Positions 29,945-38,508 of a stretch of 38,508 nt of DNA are shown piece after piece. The stretch lies in contig JAEEXP010000010.1 of assembly GCA_016287865.1 (NCBI GenBank), forward strand, positions 1 to 38,508, given 5' to 3'. This DNA comes from Caryophanales bacterium. GTDB taxonomy: Bacteria; Bacillota_I; Bacilli_A; Izemoplasmatales; UBA1188. Position 1 is the stretch's first letter; the number at the start of each line of letters is the position of its first letter. The notes beneath the pieces are model-generated. The model ran no database searches. It worked only from the letters and a program-made list of their open reading frames with translations, and was not told the DNA's origin. The position numbers and the translations under genes are program-made.

Positions 29945-31600
29945 ATGACTGATTTAGAAAGACTTGCGGAACTTATATTTCCAAATATAACTGAAACAAT
30001 CGAAGACTTAGAAAAAAGATATCCTGAAAGGAATTTACCAGAAGGCGCAATTGTAGATAGATTTGCACCATCTCCAACTGGATTCTTACATTCAGGTTCA
30101 CTCTTTACAGCTATGATTCAATGGCATTTAGCGCTCAAGAGTAAAGGTGTATTCATGTTAAGACTTGAAGATACTGATACAAAAAGAGAAGTTGAAGGTA
30201 GTGGTGAAAGACTACTTAAAGAACTTGCTAAATTTGATATCGTTCCAACTGAAGGTTATTTTGGAGATCATGAAGAGGGTAGCTATGGTCCTTATGTTCA
30301 ATCAAAAAGATCATCTATCTATAACACTGTTATCAAAGAAATGATTAAAAGAGGAGATGCATATCCTGCATTCGAATCTGAAGAAGAATTAAATGAACTT
30401 AGAAAATATCAGGAAGTTCATAAATTAAATCCTGGTTATTATGGTGAATTCGCTAAGAGTTCATTCTTAACTCCGGCTCAAGCTATTGAAAAGATTGAGG
30501 CTGGTGAACCTTATATTATCCGTTTTAGATCAAAGGGTTCTAATAAGAATAAAATTCATTTCCATGATTTAATTAAGGGTGACGTTGAAGTTACAGAAAA
30601 TGAACAACACATTGTAATCCTTAAGAGTGATGGTCTTCCAACTTATCACTTTGCTCACCTTTGTGACGACCACTTTATGAGAACTACTCACGTTCTTCGT
30701 GGTGAAGAATGGTTATCATCTCTTCCAATTCATATTGAACTCTTTACTCGTTTAGGTTTCAAACTTCCTAATTACGGACATCTTCCTGTAATTATGAAGA
30801 ATGATGAGGGTAAGAGAAGAAAACTCTCTAAGAGACTTGATAAAGAGGCCGCAGTATCATTCTTCCTTGAATCAGGTTATCCTAAGAGTGCAATCTTAGA
30901 ATATTTATTCACTCTTGCCAACTCTAACTTTGAAGAGTGGAGACTAGAGAATATGGATGCTGATATTAGAGATTTCACATTCACATTTGAAAAGTTCAAT
31001 AAAGATGGTGCTTTATTCGATATGGATAAGATTAATGATATCTCTAAAGAAAGATTATGCCGTCTAACTAAGAGTGAATTTACTGATATGGCACTCGCTT
31101 ACGCAAAAGAATACGATTCTAATTTATTAGAACTCATTAATAGAGATAGAGCTTACTTTGAATCAATCGTTAATATCGAAAGAGAAAAAGAAAACCCTCG
31201 TAAAGACTACACTAAGTTTAGTGATGTATATGAATTCGTTAAATTCTTCTATAGCGATAAATATGATGAACTCTTTGCTCAAGGTTTTGAATACAATGAA
31301 TCAAAGACGAAAGAAGATATCAAGAAAGTTCTTTCTAAACACTTAGAATCACTTGGCCTTGAACTCGATGAACAAGAATGGTTCAACAATATGAAAGAGG
31401 CAATGCACTCTATTGGATATGCTGTAAATAAGAAAGAATTAAGAGATAACCCAGATGAATTCATTGGAACTATCGGTGATGCATCTGAAATCATTAGAAT
31501 CACTTTATGTGGTAGAAAATCTTCACCTAACCTATACTATGTAGAAAAGATATTAGGTAAAGATGAAATTGAAAGAAGATTCAATAAAATCATTAAATAA
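29945..31600 (+). CDS. gltX: Glutamyl-tRNA synthetase
   Basis: A 551-aa class I synthetase that charges tRNA-Glu. In a species without glutaminyl-tRNA synthetase it would also misacylate tRNA-Gln for the GatCAB amidotransferase. The HIGH-like motif lies in FAPSPTGFLHSGSL (40-53), with HSG in place of HIGG, and the KMSKS-like motif is KLSKR (293-297). LRLEDTDTKREVEG (72-85) is the usual Glu-binding segment. It is longer than the usual 480-500 aa of bacterial GluRS, mostly in the C-terminal anticodon-binding half. I use ATG 29945 after GTAGGTGA rather than GTG 29936. An extended -10 TGG-TAAAAT (29896-29904) may be its promoter. Confidence 0.95.
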   Translation: MTDLERLAELIFPNITETIEDLEKRYPERNLPEGAIVDRFAPSPTGFLHSGSLFTAMIQWHLALKSKGVFMLRLEDTDTKREVEGSGERLLKELAKFDIVPTEGYFGDHEEGSYGPYVQSKRSSIYNTVIKEMIKRGDAYPAFESEEELNELRKYQEVHKLNPGYYGEFAKSSFLTPAQAIEKIEAGEPYIIRFRSKGSNKNKIHFHDLIKGDVEVTENEQHIVILKSDGLPTYHFAHLCDDHFMRTTHVLRGEEWLSSLPIHIELFTRLGFKLPNYGHLPVIMKNDEGKRRKLSKRLDKEAAVSFFLESGYPKSAILEYLFTLANSNFEEWRLENMDADIRDFTFTFEKFNKDGALFDMDKINDISKERLCRLTKSEFTDMALAYAKEYDSNLLELINRDRAYFESIVNIEREKENPRKDYTKFSDVYEFVKFFYSDKYDELFAQGFEYNESKTKEDIKKVLSKHLESLGLELDEQEWFNNMKEAMHSIGYAVNKKELRDNPDEFIGTIGDASEIIRITLCGRKSSPNLYYVEKILGKDEIERRFNKIIK

Positions 31601-31615
31601 ATTAATAATCAATCT

Positions 31616-31648
31616 AAAGAGCGCAGCTTTAATTTAACTGCGCTCTTT
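31616..31648 (+). terminator. Terminator after gltX
   Basis: Perfect 11-bp stem AAAGAGCGCAG (31616-31626) / CTGCGCTCTTT (31638-31648), followed by ATTT. The loop is 11 bases. Confidence 0.85.
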
Positions 31649-31662
31649 ATTTAGGAGATAGA

Positions 31663-32646
31663 GTGTTAGATATAATAATTCCTCAATATAGTGAGGATGA
31701 GGGAGTTCTTAAGAACTTACTCGATTCTATTAAGAATCAAAAAGGCATAAACTTTGATGAAATTAAAATAACTATCGTAAACGACTGTTCAGACGTTATT
31801 TTAAGTGATGCCTTTTTAAATAGTTATACTAATCTTTCTATCAAGTATTTAAGAAATATAAGAAATACTGGTCCAGGTCTCGCAAGACAATATGGTGTCG
31901 ACAATACAAATGAAGAATATATTACATTCATTGATTCAGATGATGAACTTTCAAGCGATACCTCACTAATGAAAGTAATAGAATTCTTAAAACATAATAG
32001 ACCTAATTATTTAGTTACTAATATTGTGACTGAAGTAATTCTAGATGATAAATTAACTACTATAATCAAAAAAAGAAGAAATACTATGCCTTGGATGCAT
32101 GGAAAGTTTTATAAGAGAGAATTCTTAAACGAAAATAATATTAGATTCCATGAAAATATAAGACATACAGAAGACTCATATTATACAACTTGTGTATTAG
32201 GTTCTATTAAACCTGATGAATTAGTTTTTCTTGATACTTACACAGTTTTGTGGAAGATGAATAAGAATTCAATTACTAGAAAATATGATGTATCTGATTA
32301 TACATTTAATACATTTGAATATGTATTTAATACACCATTTTATGCGTATGACTTTTTAGTCGCACATAATAGTTATTTAAGGTTTAGTTACTATGTATCT
32401 AGTATGTTTGGACTTTATATGTTATTAAATTCTAATGTATTTAATAAAAAAGATAGAATTACACAAAAAAATGATTATGAAAATAAATTAAAAAATAATA
32501 TAATTAGAAGAAGAAATATTTTCATATTGTTCAAAGAGAATCAATTACTTGATTTATGGAACAATGAATTAGAAGATTTAAAGTGTAGATTAAATCTAAA
32601 AGAGATGAGTAAAACCTTAGATGATTTTACTAAAGAAATGTTTTAA
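31663..32646 (+). CDS. Glycosyltransferase family 2
   Basis: A 327-aa GT-A glycosyltransferase. The nucleotide-binding start DIIIPQYSEDEGVLKNLLDSIKNQ, NTGPGLARQYGVDNTNEEYITFIDSDDEL with the metal-binding D-x-D (FIDSDDE), and the WMHGKFYKREFL acceptor segment are typical of GT2. No membrane helix is obvious. It starts at GTG 31663, 6-7 bases after TAGGAG. The next gene, a giant surface protein, follows in the same direction, so a role in decorating that protein or an envelope polymer is plausible. Donor and acceptor are unknown. Confidence 0.88.
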   Translation: MLDIIIPQYSEDEGVLKNLLDSIKNQKGINFDEIKITIVNDCSDVILSDAFLNSYTNLSIKYLRNIRNTGPGLARQYGVDNTNEEYITFIDSDDELSSDTSLMKVIEFLKHNRPNYLVTNIVTEVILDDKLTTIIKKRRNTMPWMHGKFYKREFLNENNIRFHENIRHTEDSYYTTCVLGSIKPDELVFLDTYTVLWKMNKNSITRKYDVSDYTFNTFEYVFNTPFYAYDFLVAHNSYLRFSYYVSSMFGLYMLLNSNVFNKKDRITQKNDYENKLKNNIIRRRNIFILFKENQLLDLWNNELEDLKCRLNLKEMSKTLDDFTKEMF

Positions 32647-32663
32647 AAGGAGGTGGAGTGCAG

Positions 32664-35600
32664 TTGAAAAAAGATGAGTTCAATAACTTTTCTAAGGAAG
32701 AAAATGCTCCAATTAGCGAGTATAAACAATTCGAAGCAATTGAATATTATAAAACTGATGAAATTAGAAAAGTCTCAAAAGATATAAATGACACTCCTGC
32801 CGAGCACTTTAATGATTCTAAGGTTGTAGATAATTCAGTAAGCAGTGATACATCATTTAATAATAAAACTAAAGAAAAAGAAGAAGTTGAAAAGTTAGAA
32901 AAGAGTAGTGAAACTACTTCATCTTCAACAACTTCTAATACAGCAGAACAAGCTGGTCAAGCAGCTGAATCAACTGCTGCAACAACTTCAACTGCAGCAT
33001 CAACTAGTGCCGCAACAACAAGTGTTGCCGCATCAACAAGTGCCACTGTCGCAGGTGGTTCTTTAGTTGCTGCTCTTGCTGCCGCAACTGTTGCTATCGC
33101 AGGTGGTTCATTTGCGACTGCTCCAACTATTACTAATCCAAAGTTTGAATCAGGTACTGACTACATCAAACTTTCTATGGAATTAAGTGATCTTGATGAA
33201 GGCGCAAATTACTTTGTAAGACTTAAAGGAAATGATTATGAGGCAGTATTCCCAGTTGAAGAGGAAGGTTTAATTGAAGAAATCTGTACTGGTCTTATTC
33301 CTAATAGAAAATATACTGTCACAGTATATAGTAAAAGCGGTGAATTACTTGAATTCCAATATGAAACATATAATATATTTACATCTAAGCTTGATCAACC
33401 AGAAGCTATTTATAAGGTTAATGAAAATGTAGATTATGAGAATGGTTCTTATAATCTAGATTATCAAGTATATATCTCTGACATCAATAAAGTTGGTTTT
33501 AATACTTATCTTGAAGTTAAAGTTAATGGTGAAGCATATATTGAAAACCATGAAATGAACGAAGATAATTACATCATTGGTACACTTGTTGGCCTAAGAG
33601 ATAATGCAGTAGTTGATATTACTGCATATACTACTTATTATGATGAACTTATTACAATAGGTAGTTTTAACTATAAAGTTCATTATCCAGAAGGATTTGT
33701 ATCAAGAGAAGAAAAGTATCTTGCGACATATAATTTTGATGAAAGAAGTCTTTCATACACAATTGATTATAGTAGAGGATATGTGGTATCAGTTGATACT
33801 AATTTTGATAATTCAAAAGATCAAGATGACAAATATCAAATTAAGGTATATTCAAGTAGTGAATCTATAATTGATCCAATCAAGACAACTGATAAAACAA
33901 TTTCATTTGTTGTACCATTTACTTTTAATGATATTAATGTAGAATTCAATCCTATTAAAGAAAGAAGCGGCGAAGATCCTATTAACTATGATCCAATTAG
34001 CTTACCTTTATCTTTAGCTCTTCCATATACTGGAGAATATTCATTTAGTGATGAATCAATCTCTCAAGGCCTTGATTATTATTCTGGTTATACTTTAGTT
34101 GTATCACCTGAATTTAATAATAATGGTAATGAGTATCAAGGATATAGAATTGATGTATGCGATCTAGAAGGTAACGTACTTACTAGTCAATATGATAGCG
34201 AATCATCAAGTGATGGACTAATACTTAATGTTCCATTTGGACATAAGAAAGTTATTGTTAAATTTGTAAGAGTAATGAAACTTCCTACTGGAGACATTCT
34301 GGATTATGAACCAGTTGAAGAAGAAGTAGAACTCGTTGAACCTTTCTATAATGTTGGAGTTAATGTATTTAGTGAAGGATATTGTCTTTTAATTGCTCCT
34401 AACTCTGGACTTGATAGTAGTGAAGGAGATTTAACTTATAACATAGTTGAACACTATAAAGATGGTTCAACTCTATCTAAAACTTCAACTTATACTGGTA
34501 CAGGTGAAGACATCTTCCAAACAGACACAACTAATATTACTAAGATTGATGTAAGTATTGTTAATCCTAATAATGACGTTATTGCTAATTATGTATTTGA
34601 TTTAGGTGTAACCCTTGAAATTGGCGATTATTCAATTGATGGAGATGGTAATATTAAGATTCCATATGAACTCACTTTACCATCAGGTGTTACTCTTGAT
34701 GATAATCCTCAATTTAGTTTTAGAGAAGGAACTAGTTATGATCCAATTTACATCGAAGACCCTGTTGGTGAAATCACCATCTCAACTCTCACTGGTAATA
34801 CTCTTGTAGGTGAATTCTATTATTCATATACAACTAAAGAAGGATATAAAATTTCATCTTCAATTGCTTTAGCGCCAATTGATTTCAACTCAAATATTGA
34901 AGTTTCATATTATGGCTTCTATTCATCTAGTGTATTCTATGCATACATTAACGCTAAAGATATCATAGAAGATGGAATAGAAATTGATAGAGAAATCAAC
35001 TTAGATATTAAGGAAGGAGAAAATTATACTCCTATATCACGATTCTCTAAAGAAGGCGTATTCTATGTAATAGAACTTAAAGATCGTGAAACAATTGATG
35101 GATTTGATGCATATAGATTAACTTATAGAATAAATGATGGAGAAGATGTAACACTCGCATTTGATTCAGAATTATACGATATATGCATGAACTACTATGA
35201 TCCTTATAACTTAAATTCATTTGACTATAGCCCTAAGTATGTTTACGAAGTTGATGGCGACAAAGCTTCATACTACTTCAACACAGGATTCAGGTCTAAT
35301 GAGAGTTCATCTGGCGTAGAGAATTTATATCAAAGAATTGAGATGTTTTACGTAGAAAATGATAAAGTTAAGACAATGTTCTCTCCATATTTCACAGGCG
35401 ATACATATAAGATGGAAAATATTCCAAACAGAACTAATTATGCAATAAATGTTGCTGTTTACTATAAAGACTCAAACGGAGTATATTACAAGTTCAGAGA
35501 TATGGGTGCATATGAACTTAGCGGCCAATCAAATATTATAAATGGTTCTGATTCAGTAACTTATAGTGAAGATTATGAGAATCCAGGAGTATATACAACT

Positions 35601-36605
35601 CAATTGGCTTTCAGAATTAATTATGTCGATATCGATAGAACTAAACCACTTAATGTTATAGTTGGTAATACTACAATTCCGGTTCCATTAAAATCTCCTA
35701 AAGAAGAAGGTGTTCGACAAGATGGTTCAAGGTATTACTTTGAAACAACTTACAATGGTATAAATATCCATCTAACAATTGAAACAAGAGATGATGTTCC
35801 ATACGAATATAACATCGTAGTAAGCGATATAAGCGGTACGTATAATACCGCAACTGTGAATTATACATTCGTAGCGAATGACTTACTCGATGCATTTGAA
35901 GAATTAGATCCAACAGATTATACAAGTGAAGTGAATGCAGCAATTGGCACATTCAATTCTAGTTATAATGAAATTACTGATAGTAACTGTTCTTGTGAAT
36001 ACTCAGGAAACCTTGCTGATGGATTTGTTTTAAGTATTAATGAAATCTATATTAATAGTAACCAGGATTCAAGAGACAGACTCCGTTATCAAATATTTGA
36101 TGAAAATGGAAATGTTATCATGAGTGATTACTTGAGGAATGGTGATAACCAAGTCAATATTGGCACATATTTCAATAAATTTACTTTAAAGATTTATGAA
36201 GCTAAATGTTACCACTCTGATTTACCACCAGTATTATTTGATTCAATCTATGAAAAAACATTTGATATGAGTGAATTAAATATTGACCCAATAGATGAAG
36301 AAAATATGACATTCAATCTTGTTGATAATGCAACTGGAGATATAGTTGGATATCAAGTTTCTATTCCTATCAATAATGGATATGAAGGTAATGGATACGA
36401 GATGAGAATTGTAGAAGAATACAAAGATGGTACATCTGACGCTGTATCCTATGAATATGAACTATCATCATTAAGTAAAAATATAGATCACTCAAGTGAT
36501 GGTAAGATGGAACAAATAGATAGAATCATCATATATATTTACTATTCTGATGGCTCATACGGAAATACTGGTACAGTATCAGTGATAACTAAAACAATAG
36601 AATAA
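32664..36605 (+). CDS. Large single-pass surface protein with repeated beta domains
   Basis: About 1313 aa. The N-terminus (residues 1-90) is charged and has no classical signal peptide. It is followed by a Ser/Thr/Ala-rich stretch (about 86-130) and a hydrophobic segment VAGGSLVAALAAATVAIAGG (131-150). This fits an N-in, C-out protein with a non-cleaved signal anchor. The rest is beta-rich, with fibronectin-like modules. Two similar ones are visible, YSRGYVVSVDTNFDN... (near 365-430) and YYSGYTLVVSPEFNN... (near 475-545), with diverged copies towards the C-terminus. No LPXTG or other anchor is seen at the end (VSVITKTIE). The start is uncertain: TTG 32664 (nine bases from AAGGAGGT) or GTG 32658. 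It is probably a cell-surface adhesin or matrix protein. Confidence 0.75.
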   Translation: MKKDEFNNFSKEENAPISEYKQFEAIEYYKTDEIRKVSKDINDTPAEHFNDSKVVDNSVSSDTSFNNKTKEKEEVEKLEKSSETTSSSTTSNTAEQAGQAAESTAATTSTAASTSAATTSVAASTSATVAGGSLVAALAAATVAIAGGSFATAPTITNPKFESGTDYIKLSMELSDLDEGANYFVRLKGNDYEAVFPVEEEGLIEEICTGLIPNRKYTVTVYSKSGELLEFQYETYNIFTSKLDQPEAIYKVNENVDYENGSYNLDYQVYISDINKVGFNTYLEVKVNGEAYIENHEMNEDNYIIGTLVGLRDNAVVDITAYTTYYDELITIGSFNYKVHYPEGFVSREEKYLATYNFDERSLSYTIDYSRGYVVSVDTNFDNSKDQDDKYQIKVYSSSESIIDPIKTTDKTISFVVPFTFNDINVEFNPIKERSGEDPINYDPISLPLSLALPYTGEYSFSDESISQGLDYYSGYTLVVSPEFNNNGNEYQGYRIDVCDLEGNVLTSQYDSESSSDGLILNVPFGHKKVIVKFVRVMKLPTGDILDYEPVEEEVELVEPFYNVGVNVFSEGYCLLIAPNSGLDSSEGDLTYNIVEHYKDGSTLSKTSTYTGTGEDIFQTDTTNITKIDVSIVNPNNDVIANYVFDLGVTLEIGDYSIDGDGNIKIPYELTLPSGVTLDDNPQFSFREGTSYDPIYIEDPVGEITISTLTGNTLVGEFYYSYTTKEGYKISSSIALAPIDFNSNIEVSYYGFYSSSVFYAYINAKDIIEDGIEIDREINLDIKEGENYTPISRFSKEGVFYVIELKDRETIDGFDAYRLTYRINDGEDVTLAFDSELYDICMNYYDPYNLNSFDYSPKYVYEVDGDKASYYFNTGFRSNESSSGVENLYQRIEMFYVENDKVKTMFSPYFTGDTYKMENIPNRTNYAINVAVYYKDSNGVYYKFRDMGAYELSGQSNIINGSDSVTYSEDYENPGVYTTQLAFRINYVDIDRTKPLNVIVGNTTIPVPLKSPKEEGVRQDGSRYYFETTYNGINIHLTIETRDDVPYEYNIVVSDISGTYNTATVNYTFVANDLLDAFEELDPTDYTSEVNAAIGTFNSSYNEITDSNCSCEYSGNLADGFVLSINEIYINSNQDSRDRLRYQIFDENGNVIMSDYLRNGDNQVNIGTYFNKFTLKIYEAKCYHSDLPPVLFDSIYEKTFDMSELNIDPIDEENMTFNLVDNATGDIVGYQVSIPINNGYEGNGYEMRIVEEYKDGTSDAVSYEYELSSLSKNIDHSSDGKMEQIDRIIIYIYYSDGSYGNTGTVSVITKTIE

Positions 36606-36626
36606 AATAATAGGAGAATATAAATT

Positions 36627-37664
36627 ATGAAAAACAAAAAGAAAGGATTTACTATTGCAGAAATAATTATTATTTCAGTAGTACTTGTAGCATTCTTAAG
36701 TGTTGTGATTGTTGAACTTGCAGCACCTGCCTCATCATTCGGCGAATGGATTAAAACAAATATCGTTGATACATCTAATATAGCTAAAAGCTTTATGACT
36801 CAACTTCCTACATTTATTAAATGCTTAATCTATGTAGTAGTTATTTATGCATTCTGTAAATTACTTAGAATGATCTTCCATCATAGAATGGAAAAGTCTA
36901 ATCGTGCTAAAACAGTATTAACTTTAATTGATGGACTAGTTAAATATGCATGCGCTATTGCTATTATCATTTTCATTCTTCAAGCAATCGGTGTTAATGC
37001 GACAGCTATCTTCGCATCAGTTGGTATCTTAACTTTAGTTGTCGGCTTAGGTTGTCAAAGTTTAATCTCAGATATTGTTGCGGGAATGTTTATTATCTTT
37101 GAAAATGAATATAACGTTGGTGAAATTATAACTATCAATGATTTCCGTGGTACAGTAACTGAAATTGGTATTAGATCTACAAAGATATTAGATGCTGCTG
37201 GAAATATTAAAATCATCAATAACTCAGATGTATCTAATGTAGTTAATATGTCACGTGAATTATCTCTTGCAGTTGTTGACTGTGAATTCCCATATGATGT
37301 ACCAGTAGAAGTAGTTGAAAATCTTCTTAAGGAACACTTTGATTCATTCAAAGAAAAGATTCCAGCAATCATTGAAGGTCCATTCTATAAAGGTGTATCT
37401 GGCTACGGTGATTCAAACGTAGCTGTAAAGATCGTTGCTAAGTGTGCTGAAGAAGATAGATATCAAGTACAAAGAGACTTACTTAGAGAATATCGTATGG
37501 TATTTAGAGAAGCAGGTATCGACTTATCATTCAACCAAGTTGTTATTAGCCAATATAAACCTACAGAATATAAGACTAATAAAACTGTTAAGAAACAAGC
37601 TCAAGACTTCGTTGATGAACAAAAAGAACTCTCTAAAGATATGGATGGAGATAAGGCAAATTAA
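36627..37664 (+). CDS. MscS-type mechanosensitive channel with prepilin-like N-terminus
   Basis: A 345-aa small-conductance mechanosensitive channel. The pore helix and following beta domain carry ATAIFASVGILTLVVGLGCQSLISDIVAGMFIIFENEYNVGEIITINDFRGTVTEIGIRST, the MscS signature. The C-terminal alpha/beta part ends with DKAN. It releases osmolytes under hypo-osmotic shock. Unlike most homologues, it begins MKNKKKGFTIAEIIIISVVLV: a basic stretch, then G7-F8-T-I-A-E12, exactly the type IV prepilin peptidase recognition pattern (Gly-1, Phe+1, Glu+5), followed by a hydrophobic helix. It starts after AGGAG. No prepilin peptidase is in the window, so the resemblance may be coincidental. Confidence 0.9.
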   Translation: MKNKKKGFTIAEIIIISVVLVAFLSVVIVELAAPASSFGEWIKTNIVDTSNIAKSFMTQLPTFIKCLIYVVVIYAFCKLLRMIFHHRMEKSNRAKTVLTLIDGLVKYACAIAIIIFILQAIGVNATAIFASVGILTLVVGLGCQSLISDIVAGMFIIFENEYNVGEIITINDFRGTVTEIGIRSTKILDAAGNIKIINNSDVSNVVNMSRELSLAVVDCEFPYDVPVEVVENLLKEHFDSFKEKIPAIIEGPFYKGVSGYGDSNVAVKIVAKCAEEDRYQVQRDLLREYRMVFREAGIDLSFNQVVISQYKPTEYKTNKTVKKQAQDFVDEQKELSKDMDGDKAN

Positions 37665-37671
37665 TAAAATA

Positions 37672-37700
37672 GAGTGGCTCATAAGAGTCACTCATTTTTT
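37672..37700 (+). terminator. Terminator after mscS
   Basis: Stem GAGTGGCTC (37672-37680) / GAGTCACTC (37685-37693), loop ATAA, one G-U pair, followed by ATTTTTT. Confidence 0.85.
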
Positions 37701-37708
37701 ATTTATTA

Positions 37709-37737
37709 TTAGCATTTATCAATAATTGATATATAAT
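37709..37737 (+). promoter_or_regulatory. Promoter of the 73-aa membrane protein gene
   Basis: TTAGCA (37709-37714) and TATAAT (37732-37737) with a 17-base spacer, 37 bases before the ATG at 37775, with ATAGGAG in between. Confidence 0.6.
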
Positions 37738-37774
37738 ATAAGTATATAAAACACATTATATAGGAGAAAATTTT

Positions 37775-37996
37775 ATGGCAAAAGCAAAAGGTAAAGACTA
37801 TTTTGGCTTAGGTAGACTTGTAAGTATTATCTTAGCAATCATCCCTGTAACTTCTTGGGTTCTTGGCTTCTTAACAAGATTCAAAGAAGGACACATCATT
37901 TGCGGATTACTTAGACTTTTACTTGGTTGGAACATCATTTGGTTATGTGACCTCGTATTAATGATTGTTTCAGGCCACATCTTAAGATTAGCTTAG
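37775..37996 (+). CDS. Small two-helix membrane protein
   Basis: A 73-aa basic protein with two hydrophobic helices. The first (LGRLVSIILAIIPVTSWVLGFLTRF) and the second (ICGLLRLLLGWNIIWLCDLVLMIVSGHIL) are joined by a short cytoplasmic loop KEGH. Small proteins with this layout are frequent in gut Firmicutes. I do not know the function. It has its own promoter and ends at a perfect terminator. Confidence 0.8.
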   Translation: MAKAKGKDYFGLGRLVSIILAIIPVTSWVLGFLTRFKEGHIICGLLRLLLGWNIIWLCDLVLMIVSGHILRLA

Positions 37997-38001
37997 TCTT
38001 T

Positions 38002-38039
38002 AAAAAAATATAGCGGGTTTATAGCCCGCTATATTTTTT
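38002..38039. terminator. Bidirectional terminator
   Basis: Perfect stem AAAAATATAGCGGG (38004-38017) / CCCGCTATATTTTT (38025-38038), loop TTTATAG, with A and T tracts on both sides. Serves the small membrane protein and the convergent aquaporin gene. Confidence 0.9.
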
Positions 38040-38053
38040 ATTTCTTTAATTAA

Positions 38054-38508
38054 TTATTCTTGAACTTCTTTTGGTGGCTCAGCTTTTTTATTAAAGAATG
38101 CTTTAAATACTGATGCTGCAGCAAATGAACCCATGAATGGACCAACAATAGCAGGAATTAAGCATAATGCTTTAAATCCAACTTCTTGGCCATTAAACAT
38201 TGAGAATACGAGTGCTGATAAAGCTCTTGCTGGGTTAACAGAAGTACCAGTTAGAGGAATACCTACTAGATGAACTCCGAATAATACAAGACCAATTAAG
38301 ATTCCACCAATGTGACCCCATTCTTTCTTGCTTGTAATACCAAGTACTGCAAATACGAAGAGGAATGTAAGTCCCATTTCTGCCATAGTTGAAAGCATGT
38401 AAATCATGAATGATCCGCCAGCTCTTTCACCAGCTTCTTTCATAACTTCAGAAACTAAGTTAGCTCCACTTACACCAGTTTCCCAACTCCACATAACCAT
38501 AGCAAGAA
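38054..38508 (-). CDS. Aquaporin/MIP family protein, C-terminal part (partial)
   Basis: Minus-strand frame open to the window edge with no stop, so the N-terminal half lies beyond 38508. At least 150 aa are visible. GTSVNPARALSALVF contains the second NPA box of the family; the first NPA is outside. The residue after NPAR is Ala-Leu and not Asp, as in water-type (AqpZ-like) rather than glycerol-type channels. HIGGILIGLVLFGVHLVGIPLTG and the three visible helices match the second MIP half. It ends with a charged tail (NKKAEPPKEVQE). Convergent with the 73-aa gene. Confidence 0.88.
   Translation of the reverse strand, partial: LAMVMWSWETGVSGANLVSEVMKEAGERAGGSFMIYMLSTMAEMGLTFLFVFAVLGITSKKEWGHIGGILIGLVLFGVHLVGIPLTGTSVNPARALSALVFSMFNGQEVGFKALCLIPAIVGPFMGSFAAASVFKAFFNKKAEPPKEVQE

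Noticed and set aside
1-38508. CRISPR array, insertion sequence or prophage
   Set aside because: No regularly spaced repeats, no transposase or integrase motifs and no phage structural genes were seen in either strand.

Overview
This is a low-GC (AT-rich) bacterial chromosome segment. It uses the standard stop codons (TGG for Trp, TGA as a stop), has strong AGGAGG-type ribosome binding sites, and has TTGACA-17-TATAAT type promoters. The TrmR-TrhP1-TrhP2-Udk-GreA gene order matches the Bacillus subtilis yrrM-yrrN-yrrO-udk-greA block. There is a T-box riboswitch, KtrAB, trpXYZ and a GluRS gene next to tRNA-Gln. Together these point to an anaerobic, probably gut-associated Firmicutes/Bacilli lineage related to the Mollicutes; I cannot name a species. 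The NfnAB pair implies ferredoxin-based fermentative metabolism.

Layout. (1) 1-3998: a tRNA wobble-modification, uridine-salvage and transcription-factor block (trmR end, trhP1, trhP2, udk, greA, mtnN). trhP2 is interrupted by an in-frame TAA. (2) 4075-6353: a compact accessory cassette with its own promoter and terminator. It encodes a Fic-like protein without a recognisable catalytic motif but with a C-terminal winged helix, a hairpin-rich spacer with a possible 45-codon ORF, an ADP-ribosyltransferase with an intact R / STS / ExE triad and no signal peptide, and a 92-aa protein of unknown function. This is the best candidate for an undescribed toxin or defence system. (3) 6362-8390 (minus): KtrA/KtrB potassium uptake, followed by tRNA-Lys(CTT). 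(4) 8774-12570: a nucleotidyltransferase, a transglutaminase-like lipoprotein and an FAD oxidoreductase. (5) 12676-17625: an operon of an FRG-domain protein, a CUT1 sugar ABC transporter without ATPase, and an OB-like lipoprotein. (6) 17639-24034: a cyclophilin, then a two-part amino-acid uptake region. An ABC transporter plus TrpR-family regulator lies behind a promoter with two near-identical operator repeats; trpXYZ follows behind a T-box with a probable UGG specifier. (7) 24065-29607: an orphan membrane protein, NfnB/NfnA, a phosphopantetheinyl transferase, a flavin reductase and a Bax-inhibitor-1 family protein. (8) 29660-31648: tRNA-Leu, tRNA-Gln and gltX. (9) 31663-38508: a GT2 glycosyltransferase, a giant surface protein, an MscS channel with a prepilin-like N-terminus, a small membrane protein and an aquaporin cut by the window edge.

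How the genes work together. The tRNA-modification block should make 5-hydroxy/methoxy-uridine at position 34. The two amino-acid transporters appear to be under two different regulatory logics: a DNA-binding repressor for one and tRNA-sensing attenuation for the other. The inference that both serve tryptophan comes from context (TrpR-family protein, trpXYZ-type genes, TGG specifier) and is not proven by sequence. Most operons are closed by clean intrinsic terminators, several of which serve convergent genes.
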